The notes: generated by a model from the sequence alone, not told the origin. DNA of 64,000 nucleotides from Orbus sasakiae (GCF_039542345.1 NZ_BAABHY010000001.1:124001-188000), one strand, 5' to 3'; positions 17,043 through 27,000 are shown, counted from the stretch's first letter. Made by a program: numbers and translations.

Positions 17043-17297
17043 ATGAAAAAGAATATTCACCCTGATTATCAGACAGTGGTATTTCATGATACAACAGCAA
17101 ATGAGTATTATAAAGTCGGTTCAACCATTAAAACGGATCGGACAATTGATTTTGAAGGTCAAGTCTATCCTTATGTCACAATCGAAATTTCAGCGGCTTC
17201 TCACCCTGTTTATACTGGCAAACAAAAACAAGTAGTTAACGAAGGGCGTGTGGCACGTTTTGAACAACAATTTGGTAAATTATTTAAAACAAAATAG
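17043..17297 (+). CDS. rpmE2: 50S ribosomal protein L31 type B (zinc-independent)
   Basis: 84-residue L31 paralogue lacking all cysteines, so unable to bind zinc; equivalent to E. coli YkgM. Starts MKKNIHPDYQTVVFHDTTAN and carries the type-B insert FEGQVYPYVTIEISAASHPV. Under zinc starvation such proteins replace zinc-containing L31, releasing zinc. It overlaps no gene, is 8 bases before rpmJ2, and has a Zur-like operator upstream. Whether the genome also has type-A rpmE cannot be seen here. Confidence 0.96.
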   Translation: MKKNIHPDYQTVVFHDTTANEYYKVGSTIKTDRTIDFEGQVYPYVTIEISAASHPVYTGKQKQVVNEGRVARFEQQFGKLFKTK

Positions 17298-17305
17298 AGG
17301 TCATT

Positions 17306-17446
17306 ATGCAGGTATTATCTTCATTAAAAGGGGCGAAAAATCGTCATCGCGATTGTAAGGTAGTAAGAAGACATGGACGTGTTTTTGTTATTTGTAAATC
17401 AAATCCAAGATTTAAAGCAGTACAAGGTAAAAAGAAAAAGCACTAA
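17306..17446 (+). CDS. rpmJ2: 50S ribosomal protein L36 type B (zinc-independent)
   Basis: 46-residue L36 paralogue (MQVLSSLKGAKNRHRDCKVV...), equivalent to E. coli YkgO. The C-C-C-H zinc ribbon is broken: only two cysteines remain, and the first Cys and the His are replaced by other residues. GAGG lies six bases before the ATG. It follows rpmE2 by 8 bases, so the pair is one operon, and its stop codon overlaps the pilD stop on the other strand by 4 bases. Confidence 0.95.
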   Translation: MQVLSSLKGAKNRHRDCKVVRRHGRVFVICKSNPRFKAVQGKKKKH

Positions 17447-18207
17447 TCAACAGACGCAAAAAGTAAAATCCCATAACTGGCAATTAATAAACAAGGTCCA
17501 AATGGGATTTTTACATTTGTTAATCTGTCTTGTTTGATATAACCATAAAACAGTAAATAGATAATACCGATTGTACTGGCGATAACTAATAGCAGTGGCA
17601 AATACTCGTAATGGATCCATGTTCCCAATGCTGAAAGTAACTTGATATCACCGCCACCTAAACCCGGGTATTTTTTTATACAATGGTGAAGTTTAGCGGG
17701 TAGCCACAATAAAGCAAAACCGCATATTATACCGATTAAGGCTTCATCCAACTGAATATTTGCAATACCCAAATGAGCGGTAAGTAGTCCAATTAACAAA
17801 ATTGCATAATTAAAGTAATTAGGTAGCAATAAATATTTTATATCAATACAAGCAAGAATAAAAAAAAGATGACCGAGTAAAATGATAATTCCTGTCCACA
17901 CGGTCATATCCAGTAACCACGTTATAAAAATACACTGGCAACCTAAGGTTAACTCCATAAGTAAGTAGTGAATCGGAATCGATTTCTTACAGATTTTGCA
18001 ACGTCCTTTAAGTATCAGCCAAGATAATATTGGAATTAATAAAAGACCATGAAGCCGCATTTGACAATCGGGGCATTTTGAACGGCTCAAACAAATATGA
18101 AAGACGTATTGAAAAAAAGAATAGTGCGGTGAAAAGCGACTTATGGCGACGTGTACAAAACTCCCCATGCATAGCCCAAAAATTGCACTTATGAACATGT
18201 TCAGCAT
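17443..18207 (-). CDS. pilD: Type IV prepilin peptidase / N-methyltransferase
   Basis: Inner-membrane aspartic protease that cleaves and N-methylates type IV prepilins; 254 residues. The cytoplasmic zinc-type quartet is C45, C48, C70 and C73 (KCPDCQM ... RCKICKK). The catalytic aspartates lie in ACIDIKYLLLPN and in GLGGGDIKLLSALG (GxGD motif). Six to eight membrane helices follow the first. Its ATG overlaps the pilC stop (TAATG), so it is translationally coupled as the last gene of pilin-pilB-pilC-pilD. Its 3' end overlaps rpmJ2 by 4 bases in convergent orientation. Confidence 0.95.
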   Translation of the reverse strand: MLNMFISAIFGLCMGSFVHVAISRFSPHYSFFQYVFHICLSRSKCPDCQMRLHGLLLIPILSWLILKGRCKICKKSIPIHYLLMELTLGCQCIFITWLLDMTVWTGIIILLGHLFFILACIDIKYLLLPNYFNYAILLIGLLTAHLGIANIQLDEALIGIICGFALLWLPAKLHHCIKKYPGLGGGDIKLLSALGTWIHYEYLPLLLVIASTIGIIYLLFYGYIKQDRLTNVKIPFGPCLLIASYGILLFASVD

Positions 18208-19388
18208 TAATGAATCACATTACCGAGTTGAAACACGGGTAGGTACATTGCAATAACAAGGCTGCCAATGATAATTGCCATTATTGACATCATTAAAGGT
18301 TCTATTTTTTGTGCAAGCGTTTGGGTTAACTCAACACTGTTTTTTTGAAAATGATCTGCTAATCTTGATAACATCAGTTCTAAAGTACCAGACTCTTCTC
18401 CAACACGAATTAATAGCCGACATAATGGCGGGAATAGCGGTTGTTCTTCAACGGCTTGGCTAAAGGTATAGCCTTGTTTAATATCGGAAATGATTTGTAT
18501 TACGCTAAATCGATACTGGGGATTGAGTGTCGATGTTTGTGCGGCTTCTAGCCCACTAAGTAATGGAATACCCGATTGTAATGTGATAAGTAAGGTTTGA
18601 AAAATTTGAGTAAGGCAAGCGCTTTTAATGACGTGACCAATAATCGGTAATTTAAGACTGTATTTAGCGATGTGTAATGAGTAACGTTGTTTAAAGTAAT
18701 ATCGGTATAGCGCAGCACTGGCTAATACAAGGCTAACTAACCATAAAAAATGGGATTGCAATGTGTGTGATAATTCAATCATTATTTGCGTAAAAAACGG
18801 TAATTGTGCATCAAAATTTTGGTACACTTCAGCAAATTGAGGTAACACAATAACTAACATAATGAGTGACACAATTGCTGAAATAAGTAATAAAAATAGG
18901 GGATAACGCATCGCTTTTTTTATTTTCTGCTGTAACTGTAAACGCTGTTCAAGTTGTAGGGCAATTTTATCGAAACAGTGATCAAGTTGACCAGTCAGTT
19001 CCCCTGTAGCAACAATTTGCTGATAAATACAGGGGAATATTGCAGGGTACCGTATCAAGATTTGTGACACCGATTTGCCCGCAATCAGTTGCTTTTTTAT
19101 TTCTTCAAGTAGCCAGCGCCAATGAGCTAATGGATGCTGATCAATGAGTGTGGCTAAACTTTCAACAATTGGTAAGCCCGATTTTAACATGATAGCAAGT
19201 TGTTGAGTGACGATAATCAGTTGTTGCTTAGTAAAGTGACGAAAAGTAAACCAACCCTGTACCTTTAAGCTAATAAATGCATGTTGCTCCGATAACAGTT
19301 GTTGTCTCGCCTGAGATAACGATTTTGCAACCAGTAAGTGTGATTCACCATTTTGGTCAAGCCATACATAAATGCGTTTTAATTGCAT
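18207..19388 (-). CDS. pilC: Type IV pilus inner-membrane platform protein
   Basis: Polytopic platform protein of the type IV pilus assembly machine (GspF/PilC family, E. coli HofC), 393 residues. It contains two T2SSF repeats (about residues 55-180 and 255-375), each followed by membrane helices. Typical segments are MLKSGLPIVESLATL and LLITLQSGIPLLSGL, and GEESGTLELMLSRLADHF. The ATG at 19388 has GGGAG six bases upstream; the in-frame upstream start at 19409 would overlap pilB. It lies 11 bases after pilB and overlaps pilD by one base. Confidence 0.94.
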   Translation of the reverse strand: MQLKRIYVWLDQNGESHLLVAKSLSQARQQLLSEQHAFISLKVQGWFTFRHFTKQQLIIVTQQLAIMLKSGLPIVESLATLIDQHPLAHWRWLLEEIKKQLIAGKSVSQILIRYPAIFPCIYQQIVATGELTGQLDHCFDKIALQLEQRLQLQQKIKKAMRYPLFLLLISAIVSLIMLVIVLPQFAEVYQNFDAQLPFFTQIMIELSHTLQSHFLWLVSLVLASAALYRYYFKQRYSLHIAKYSLKLPIIGHVIKSACLTQIFQTLLITLQSGIPLLSGLEAAQTSTLNPQYRFSVIQIISDIKQGYTFSQAVEEQPLFPPLCRLLIRVGEESGTLELMLSRLADHFQKNSVELTQTLAQKIEPLMMSIMAIIIGSLVIAMYLPVFQLGNVIH

Positions 19389-19399
19389 ATCGTGCTCCC

Positions 19400-20572
19400 T
19401 TATAGGCAAACTATGCCTAATACTCGTTCAATTTCCGCCAATGAGGTGATGCCCTGCATAACTAAATTTATGGCTGATTGATGCAAAGTTTGGATCTCAC
19501 ATTGCGCCATCATTTTTTCCAGTTGGTTTAATGAAAAATTGAGTTCAGATAACAGTAGCGCTTGTATTGGCTCTGTAATCAGCAAAAACTCATACAATCC
19601 TATTCGTCCACAGTAGCCACCTAAGCAATGATGACAGCCTTTAGCTAAATAGTGGTGCGGTATTTTTTGATGGACATCTTGGAGAGATGAAAAAGAAAGT
19701 GGTGAAAGCGCTTTACAGTGGGGGCATAATTTTCGTACTAGCCGTTGTGCAATGATCAATTTGATACTTGAGGCAATCAAATAGTGTTTTATCCCCATTT
19801 GGTTTAAGCGGATTAACGCTTGAGCACTCGAATTGGTATGCAATGTTGATAAGACTAAGTGTCCTGTTTGGGCTGCTTGTACAGCTATCTCTGCGGTTTG
19901 TTGATCCCGAATTTCACCAATCATAATGATATCGGGATCTTGTCTTAAAAGAGCACGTAACGTTTGCGCAAAATCAAGACCTGTTTTAGGATTGATTTGT
20001 GTTTGATTAATGCCACTAATGGGTATTTCAACAGGGTCTTCCGCACTGCAAATGTTGCGAGTTTCAACATTTATCTCTTTAAGCCCACTATACAATGTGC
20101 TCGTTTTACCACTACCTGTCGGCCCAGTCACTAGAATGAGACCTTGTGGTAAATTCAAGGTTTTTACAAAGTCTAAATGATTTTGTTGAGATAAACCTAA
20201 TTGATCAATAGATAGCGTATGTTGTGGATTATCCATAATACGCAGCACAATCTTTTCACCAGATAAAATAGGTAGTGTCGACATTCGCATGGCATGTTGC
20301 CCTAAAGTCAACTGTCCGTCTTGCGGTAAGCGTTGTTCCGCAATATTCAGATTGGCCATAATTTTAAGTCTTACTGCCATTGGTTTGACTTGCGATAGTG
20401 GCAAAATGGCCATTGTCTGTAAAACACCATCAATGCGCATTCGTATCCGATATTCATTCGAATAAGGCTCAAAATGTATATCAGACGCTCGCTTATTGAG
20501 CGCATCTTGTAAAAATTGATCCGTTAATGTCGTTATTTCATGTTCCGGATAGCGGATTGATGTCATATTCAT
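19400..20572 (-). CDS. pilB: Type IV pilus extension ATPase PilB (short form)
   Basis: Hexameric cytoplasmic ATPase that powers pilus extension. 390 residues, about 70 fewer than HofB/PilB relatives: it begins directly with the N2 domain (ALNKRASDIHFEPYSNEYRI) and lacks the usual N-terminal domain. Walker A GPTGSGKTSTLYSG, the Asp box, Walker B LLRQDPDIIMIGEIRD and the His box TGHLVLSTLHTNS are intact, as is the zinc tetracysteine (CPHC ... CHHC). The ribosome-binding site is weak; it starts 5 bases after the pilin stop, so translation is probably coupled. Confidence 0.93.
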   Translation of the reverse strand: MNMTSIRYPEHEITTLTDQFLQDALNKRASDIHFEPYSNEYRIRMRIDGVLQTMAILPLSQVKPMAVRLKIMANLNIAEQRLPQDGQLTLGQHAMRMSTLPILSGEKIVLRIMDNPQHTLSIDQLGLSQQNHLDFVKTLNLPQGLILVTGPTGSGKTSTLYSGLKEINVETRNICSAEDPVEIPISGINQTQINPKTGLDFAQTLRALLRQDPDIIMIGEIRDQQTAEIAVQAAQTGHLVLSTLHTNSSAQALIRLNQMGIKHYLIASSIKLIIAQRLVRKLCPHCKALSPLSFSSLQDVHQKIPHHYLAKGCHHCLGGYCGRIGLYEFLLITEPIQALLLSELNFSLNQLEKMMAQCEIQTLHQSAINLVMQGITSLAEIERVLGIVCL

Positions 20573-20577
20573 ATTGA

Positions 20578-21030
20578 TTAAAACCGAAAAATATCATGAC
20601 ACACATCATTAAGAGTATTGTTGGCGGGAGCGCTGACACAGTTTTTTTGCCAATCAAGGTGACCGTGTATTGAATTTATCGTCGGAGTTAATGTGACCGT
20701 GAGCCCATTTAATGCACTTTGCCCTACGAGTGTTATCATACCCGACGACACATCAATTGATGTAACATAAGATGTTGATTTTGTGGTTGGGATTCCATTA
20801 CTACCACTACTACAGTTGCTTAAATTACCTTGTTCTAAGGCACAAATTTCGATAGCTGTTTTATAGGGCGTCATGGTTTGTAGCATGTCTGTCATGGCCG
20901 CTTTTTGTAGGTACCCTTGATACGCCGGGACACCAATCGCGGTTAAAATGGCAATCACGGCGATGGCGATCATGAGTTCAAATAGTGTAAAACCAGATTG
21001 TGATAATGGATTTTTGTTTAAGTTTTTCAT
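20578..21030 (-). CDS. Type IV pilin major subunit (PpdD/PilA-like)
   Basis: 150-residue prepilin. The leader ends SQSG with cleavage before FTLFELMIAIAVIAILTAIG, the N-methylated hydrophobic helix with the required Glu at +5. Two cysteine pairs in the C-terminal domain (CALEQGNLSNC and the C-terminal CVSA...NDVCHD) would give the disulfide-bonded D-region. First gene of pilin-pilB-pilC-pilD, the same order as Haemophilus pilABCD and E. coli ppdD-hofB-hofC. A candidate CRP-S (competence) site lies about 130 bases upstream. Likely role in DNA uptake or adhesion (inferred). Confidence 0.94.
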   Translation of the reverse strand: MKNLNKNPLSQSGFTLFELMIAIAVIAILTAIGVPAYQGYLQKAAMTDMLQTMTPYKTAIEICALEQGNLSNCSSGSNGIPTTKSTSYVTSIDVSSGMITLVGQSALNGLTVTLTPTINSIHGHLDWQKNCVSAPANNTLNDVCHDIFRF

Positions 21031-21157
21031 GGTTAATGCCTATAAATAAAGTAAGAATTAATCACACCATAGACGAGTTACAACGTTTTGTACTTGGTAT
21101 CACACTGCGATGTGACATCAATAGTAAAGATTGTTGAATATGAGCGGTCAGTGATAT

Positions 21158-21183
21158 AATTTTGCGATCAGCCACACAAAATT
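21158..21183 (-). promoter_or_regulatory. Candidate CRP-S (Sxy-dependent) site between pilin gene and ampD
   Basis: On the minus strand the core reads TTTTGTGTGGCTGATCGCAAAA, with 7-base outer arms AATTTTG/CAAAATT. It has the CRP layout with a TCGCA half instead of TCACA, the hallmark of CRP-S sites at competence genes. Centre is ~140 bases before the pilin ATG and ~26 before the ampD ATG. Confidence 0.45.
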
Positions 21184-21196
21184 ATTGGATTAAACG

Positions 21197-21760
21197 ATGG
21201 GGCATAGTTACGCAAAAATTCAACAGGGCTGTTTAAGTGATGCCAAATATATTGCATCACCACATTTTAATGAACGACCGATTGGTGAGATGATTACATT
21301 GCTGGTTATTCATAATATTAGCTTACCGCCAAACCATTATGGCGGGCCTTATGTTGAGCAATTATTTTTAGGTAAGCTAAATCCACATCAACATCCCTAT
21401 TTTCAAACGATTTACCAACTTGAGGTGTCTTCTCATCTGTTTATTCGTCGCAATGGTGAGGTGACTCAGTTTGTCCCTTTTGATAAACGAGCTTGGCATG
21501 CTGGTATATCAACGTTTGAAGGTAAAGCGAACTGTAATGATTATTCAATAGGTATTGAATTGGAAGGCACTGATTTTGAACCTTTTACACTTGTTCAATA
21601 CTCCGTGTTAGCGAAGATTACACAATGTTTGCAACACTACTATCCTATTGAGCATATTGCCGGTCATAGTGATATTGCGCCGGGACGTAAAACCGATCCA
21701 GGCCCCTATTTTGATTGGTCATTTTATCGTTCACTGGTTACCCAAAAGGTTATTTTTTGA
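21197..21760 (+). CDS. ampD: 1,6-anhydro-N-acetylmuramyl-L-alanine amidase AmpD
   Basis: Cytosolic zinc amidase that removes the peptide from anhydro-muropeptides during cell-wall recycling; in many Enterobacterales it keeps AmpR-controlled beta-lactamase off. 187 residues; zinc ligands H39 (LLVIHN), H157 and D167 (AGHSDIAPGRKTDPG), with K165 also conserved. No signal peptide, which separates it from AmiD. Divergent from the pilin operon, as in Haemophilus and near ppdD in E. coli. No ampR or ampC is seen in the window. Confidence 0.95.
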   Translation: MGHSYAKIQQGCLSDAKYIASPHFNERPIGEMITLLVIHNISLPPNHYGGPYVEQLFLGKLNPHQHPYFQTIYQLEVSSHLFIRRNGEVTQFVPFDKRAWHAGISTFEGKANCNDYSIGIELEGTDFEPFTLVQYSVLAKITQCLQHYYPIEHIAGHSDIAPGRKTDPGPYFDWSFYRSLVTQKVIF

Positions 21761-21882
21761 TGTTTTTACACTATAATCATACCTTATGATAAAAAAATAA
21801 CAAAAAATAGGTAAGGACAATTAACCCTTAAACGTTAATGCTATACTATTGAATACGCGATCATGCAATTAAGAATTTTATT

Positions 21883-22203
21883 ATGAACAATTTTAATAAC
21901 ACGGTTTTACTGTTACTCAAAGAAATTGAATGTGAAATGCAGCAAAAGTTATTATGGCAAAGTTTACCGCCAAATCCTGACGCATTTTTGAGTGAGCAGC
22001 CTTTTGCCATTGATAGGATGTCATCGTATGAATGGCTACAATGGATTTTTATCCCCCGAATGCGGGCATTAATTGATGCAAATGCCATATTACCCCGCAA
22101 TTTTAGTTTGCATCCTTACTTTGAAGAATCATTAAAAGAACAGGAGGAAGCGGCTGAGCTTCTCTCCTTGATTAAACGTTTAGATGAATTGGCTAAATCA
22201 TAA
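21883..22203 (+). CDS. yqcC: YqcC-family protein (DUF446)
   Basis: 106-residue helical protein of the YqcC/DUF446 family, function unknown. The conserved signature QPFAIDRMSSYEWLQWIFIP and RMRALIDAN are present in the middle; the C-terminus is Glu/Lys-rich. In E. coli yqcC is next to truC (a tRNA pseudouridine synthase), but here the neighbours are ampD and an antiporter gene. Its last 11 bases overlap the converging antiporter gene. Confidence 0.88.
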   Translation: MNNFNNTVLLLLKEIECEMQQKLLWQSLPPNPDAFLSEQPFAIDRMSSYEWLQWIFIPRMRALIDANAILPRNFSLHPYFEESLKEQEEAAELLSLIKRLDELAKS

Positions 22204-23602
22204 AAAATACAACCGTATTAATGATGAGAACAGGCAGAAGTATTCCGATCGACCACTTCATATAACCAAAAAAGCTCGGCATTGCAATGTTACTTTGAGT
22301 TGCAATACTTTTGACCATAAAATTGGGTGCATTACCAATATAGGTCAGTGCCCCCATAAAAACCGACCCCATTGAAATGGCTAATAACGTCATTTCAAGT
22401 GGCCCCATTAAAACATTTGCATCACCTGACGCTAAATTAAAAAACACCAAGTAAGTTGGTGCATTATCTAAAAAGCCCGATAAAATGCCACTTAGCCAAA
22501 AATACATAATATTTATTGGCTCACCTTGAGCATTACTGACTAATGATACCAATGACGATAAATGCCCTTGGTTACCGACACGTAAGATGGCTAATACGGG
22601 GGCTATCGTAATAAAGATACCAATAAACAGTTTTGCTACTTCAACAATGGGTTCCCAATTAAATTGATTACCAGCTCGGACTTGTTTTGGGGTAATTATC
22701 ATTGAGGTAATGGTAATGACAATAAAAAGCAGATCACGAACAATATTTTGAAGTGCCAGATGTGTACCTAATATTGTGACAATGATATTTGATTGCCATA
22801 CACCTGACATTAATACCGTGATAATAATCGCGATTAATAAGATAAAATTTTGTTTACCATAGATTTTTATCGCTTTATTGGGTGTTGGATCAGCGCTGAG
22901 TATTTCACCTTGACGTTTGTAGTAATAGTTATCAATAAAATAGAAGATAACCAGTAGCAAAATAGATGTAAGCAGTACTGGTAAAAACATATGTTTTACT
23001 GTCCAGAAAAAATCAACCCCTTTTAAAAAGCCAATAAATAAAGGTGGATCACCTAATGGAGTCAAACCACCACCAATATTTGCCACTAAAAAGATAAAAA
23101 AGATAATAATATGCACGCGATGATGGCGATTGTCATTTGCTCGGATAATGGGCCGAATCATGAGCATCGCAGCGCCCGTTGTGCCCATTATTGAAGCCAG
23201 TAATGTGCCAATCGCAAGCAGGAGTACATTAAATTTGGGAGTACCTTTTAAATTACCGGTGATCAATATTCCACCAGAAACCGTAAATAAAGCAAGTAAG
23301 AGCAAAATAAACGGTATGTATTCTTCAAGCGTCGCATGGGCAACAATATAGATGATGGTATCTAACCCAAATACACATGCGAAGGGAATCACAAAGAGTA
23401 AAGTCCAAATGGTAATTATTTTACCATAGTGATGGTGCCATACCGTCGGTAGAAAAAGAGGAAAGAGGGCAATCGATAACAAAATACCCGCAAATGGAAT
23501 CCCCCAGCCAAGCGATAAAGTGGTTGCATCAAAACTGGCCGCTATCGCATTATATGGTAAAAAGCAAAGTAAAGATGATAATAGTATTGTTCGAAAGCGC
23601 AT
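22193..23602 (-). CDS. NhaD-type sodium:proton antiporter
   Basis: Inner-membrane protein of the ion transporter superfamily (NhaD/CitMHS-like), 469 residues with about 12 hydrophobic helices. Landmark segments are IMGTTGAAMLMIRPIIRAN and NIGGGLTPLGDPPLFIGFLK near residues 140-200, and SGFLDNAPTYLVFFNLA and GNAPNFMVKSIA in the second half; the paired polar helix breaks are characteristic. I use the ATG at 23602, which has GGAACG seven bases upstream, rather than the TTG at 23614. Probably exports Na+ or Li+ in exchange for H+; substrate is not proven. Its 3' end overlaps yqcC. Confidence 0.85.
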   Translation of the reverse strand: MRFRTILLSSLLCFLPYNAIAASFDATTLSLGWGIPFAGILLSIALFPLFLPTVWHHHYGKIITIWTLLFVIPFACVFGLDTIIYIVAHATLEEYIPFILLLLALFTVSGGILITGNLKGTPKFNVLLLAIGTLLASIMGTTGAAMLMIRPIIRANDNRHHRVHIIIFFIFLVANIGGGLTPLGDPPLFIGFLKGVDFFWTVKHMFLPVLLTSILLLVIFYFIDNYYYKRQGEILSADPTPNKAIKIYGKQNFILLIAIIITVLMSGVWQSNIIVTILGTHLALQNIVRDLLFIVITITSMIITPKQVRAGNQFNWEPIVEVAKLFIGIFITIAPVLAILRVGNQGHLSSLVSLVSNAQGEPINIMYFWLSGILSGFLDNAPTYLVFFNLASGDANVLMGPLEMTLLAISMGSVFMGALTYIGNAPNFMVKSIATQSNIAMPSFFGYMKWSIGILLPVLIINTVVFFMI

Positions 23603-24021
23603 GCACCGTTCCAAATAAGATTATATTCAATCAAAGACGACATTTTAACAAAATTTACTATAAAATCATTATGATTTATCCAATTTCGGCGACGACTAAC
23701 ATATTAAAACCACAAAATGATGATATTTTTGCTTAAAAAATGCAAAATAACTCATAAAATCATTTTTTTTGCAAGAATAAACACCGGTTTCGAATGGATT
23801 TATCATTAATATTTGATATATCTAACATAATAAACAAATTATCTTTGGTTGAAAGATAGAGTTTTCGTATAATTTTCGTTATTATATGCGCATAAAATTA
23901 TAAGAATTTCTTTTGCTACATTTTATGTTTTAGAACTGGGCTTTTAGGATAAGCCAATTTTTACATTTTTATTATTCTATGACATAAAATCACATGATTT
24001 AAATAAGGATTGATTAGGATA
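23603..24021. other. Gap between antiporter gene and yfhM
   Basis: About 420 very AT-rich bases separating divergent genes. It holds one good sigma-70 promoter (annotated separately) and a short weak stem GGCTT/AAGCC at 23939-23955 followed by AATTTTT in the yfhM leader. No ORF or RNA gene was recognised. Confidence 0.5.
23845..23873 (+). promoter_or_regulatory. Sigma-70 promoter for yfhM
   Basis: -35 TTGGTT (23845-23850), 17-base spacer, -10 TATAAT (23868-23873). It would start a leader of about 140 bases before the yfhM ATG. Confidence 0.55.
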
Positions 24022-27000
24022 ATGAAACACTGGATTAATTATGTGTTATTAGTCAGTTTCTCATTGTTATTGTGGGGTTGTGATAACACAGATACTAATT
24101 TAAGTAAGCCTGACGATAATACACAAAATGAGATAGTGGTTGAATTTGATGATACACCGGTTATCTCAAATAAAATAGACCTGCCTGATACAACAACGGC
24201 TAATTCTGGCAATCACAAGCTCGCGTTTGCGCCAAGTAAAGAGCTAATAAAACAGTATCAGAATAAGTCACTTTCAGTACTTGATAGCTCAGAAATGATT
24301 TTAGAGGGTGCAAGTACACTCGTTGTAACATTCTCGGTACCCTTAGATCCTAAGCAAAATTTCAATAATGTTATTCGCCTGATTGAAGACGGTAAGGGCG
24401 ACCTTGATGGCCATTGGGAACTATCGAGTAATGGGTTAGAACTTCGCCATCGTTATTTAGAACCAAATCGTAAACTCAGTTTACATATCGATAAAATGTT
24501 GCAGGCAATAAATGGTGAACGCTTAAAATCAGCCTATAAAGCAAATATCACGACGCGTGATCGCCTGCCAATGGTTGGATTTTCAAGTAATGGTTCATTA
24601 TTACCCAGTAAATCAATGACGGGTCTGCCAATTACGACCTTAAATGTGAACCAAGTTGATGTGAATTTTTTCCGGATTAAATCAGACAAAATCTATGATT
24701 TCATGCTTGATTATGGTTCAGTCAAACTCTTATCTGTTTGGTCATCACAATATGCCTTATCTTATGCTGACTTGGTATATTCTGCGCGTTTTAATTTGGC
24801 TCCAAAAGCCAATGTGCAAGAAAATGTCATTATTGATTTAACAAACATCAATGAATTGAAAGGGGAAGGCACTTATATTGCCATCTTAAATCAATCTGGA
24901 AGTTATAATTATTCGAATCCGATGACAATTTTTTCAATCAGCAATGTTGGCATTTCTGTACACAGCTATGAAAAAGGCAAACTTGCGGTTTTTGCTCATC
25001 GTTTAGATGATGGCAGTGCGCTAGATAATATTCAAATTACAGCATTGTGTGCGAAAAAAGTAGAAAAATGTCAGTCAGTTAATGTTAAAACGAATAAACA
25101 GGGCTACGCTGAGTTCAAATTAAATCTTGATGGGCAATATCGATTATTAACCGCAAGCGATGGTGAGCAAATGTCGTTTGTGTATATTGATCGAGGGGCC
25201 TTAGATCTGAGCGAATTTAATGTATTAGGTAATACATTTTATCAAAAACAGTTATTCACTTTTGGACCACGAGATTTATACCGTCCAAATGAAACTGTTA
25301 ATCTCAATGCGTTATTGCGTGATGCAGATGGTCAGTTGCTACCTGATCAGCCAATAAAAACCGAAATTATTAGTCCAACAGGACAAATTATTAAAGACTT
25401 TGTCTGGAAAGCGACGGATAAACAAAGTGGCTTTTATCAGACTGAATATTTAATTCCGACAAATGCTGCAACGGGTAAATGGTTATTTAAATTTAATTTA
25501 GGTGATGATATTTATCGCTATCACTCTTTTTCAGTTGAAGAGTTTTTACCTGAAAGAATGGCGATAACGTTAACCCCAACGGCAGATAAACCTATTCTCA
25601 ATAATCAAGATGCGACTTTTGCGGTAAAAGGTTGGTATTTGTATGGCGCGCCGGCATCTGGCAACGAGTTACAAGCAAATATTGTGGTATTAAAAGAGCG
25701 TTCCGTTGCCCAATTAACGGGGTTCAATATTGGTTCAGTTTCAGAGGCCAATATTGACCGCCAGCTCAATAGTATTAATCAAACCTTAAACAATCAAGGT
25801 GTAACGCAAATTACTATTGATAAACAAAATTGGAGCGATATTAAGTCACCCATCAAAGTTGTATTACAAGCGAGTGTTTTAGATGTCGGCGGACGGCCTG
25901 TAACACGTTCTGTCACACAAACAATTTGGCCTGCTACCCAAATGCCAGCTATCAGAGCACTGTTTGCTGAAAGTCGTTATTATGATTGGTCATTAGATAA
26001 ATACGTTAATCGTCCAACCGTCGATATAGGTAACAATGCTGAGTTTGAAATCGCTTATGTTGATGGTAAAGGTAACAAATTGTCATCTAATCAGCTAACG
26101 GTTAGATTCGTTAAAGAACGACGCGATTATTATTGGACTTGGTCTGATAGTGAAGGGTGGCAAGCTCAATATGATCAAAAAGAGTTTGTTATCTCCGAAG
26201 ATAAAATAAAAGTTGCTGCAAATGAAGTAACCAAAGTGAGCTTTTTACCTGATGATGAAGGTTCATATCGCATAGAAGTCATTGATGCAAAAAACAATGT
26301 GATGAGTAGCATGCGCTTTTGGCATGGCTATAGTTGGAGTGATAATACCGATCATAGTGGTGCGGTACGTCCTGATCAAGTTAAATTAAGTTTGGATAAA
26401 GCGACTTACCAAATTGGAGATACCGCCAAAGTTCATATTGAAGCCCCTGTTAGCGGTTCTGGTTATGTTTCATTAGAGACCAATGATGGCACGCTTTGGA
26501 TGAAAGAAATCGCGGTATCGCAAAATGGTATCGATGTTGATATCCCAGTTAAAGATTGGGGAAGACATGATATTTACATTAATGCGATGGTTGTCAGACC
26601 AAGTACCGATTCAGCCATACAAACGATTAAACGCGCCGTCGGCTTGCTTTATTTTCCAATCGACACATCAAGTCGGCAGCTTAAATTAAACATTATATCA
26701 CCGCAAAAGACTCATCCTGATAAAACCGTTAAAATCAAGGTGAGTGTTGCGAATAAACAGGCTGCAAACGGTAAAATTACCGTACTGTTATCCGCGGTTG
26801 ATAGTGGTGTATTGAATATTACTGACTTTGTCACACCCGATCCGTATTCGGCTTTTCTTGGGCGTAAACGCTATAATGTCGAACAGTTTGATGTCTATGG
26901 TAAATTAATTGAGGGCGGCGGCCGCCTTGTCGGCATAAGTTTTGGTGGCGACAGCAGTATGTCATTACAAAGTGTAGCAGGTGGTAAAAAGCCGCTTACA

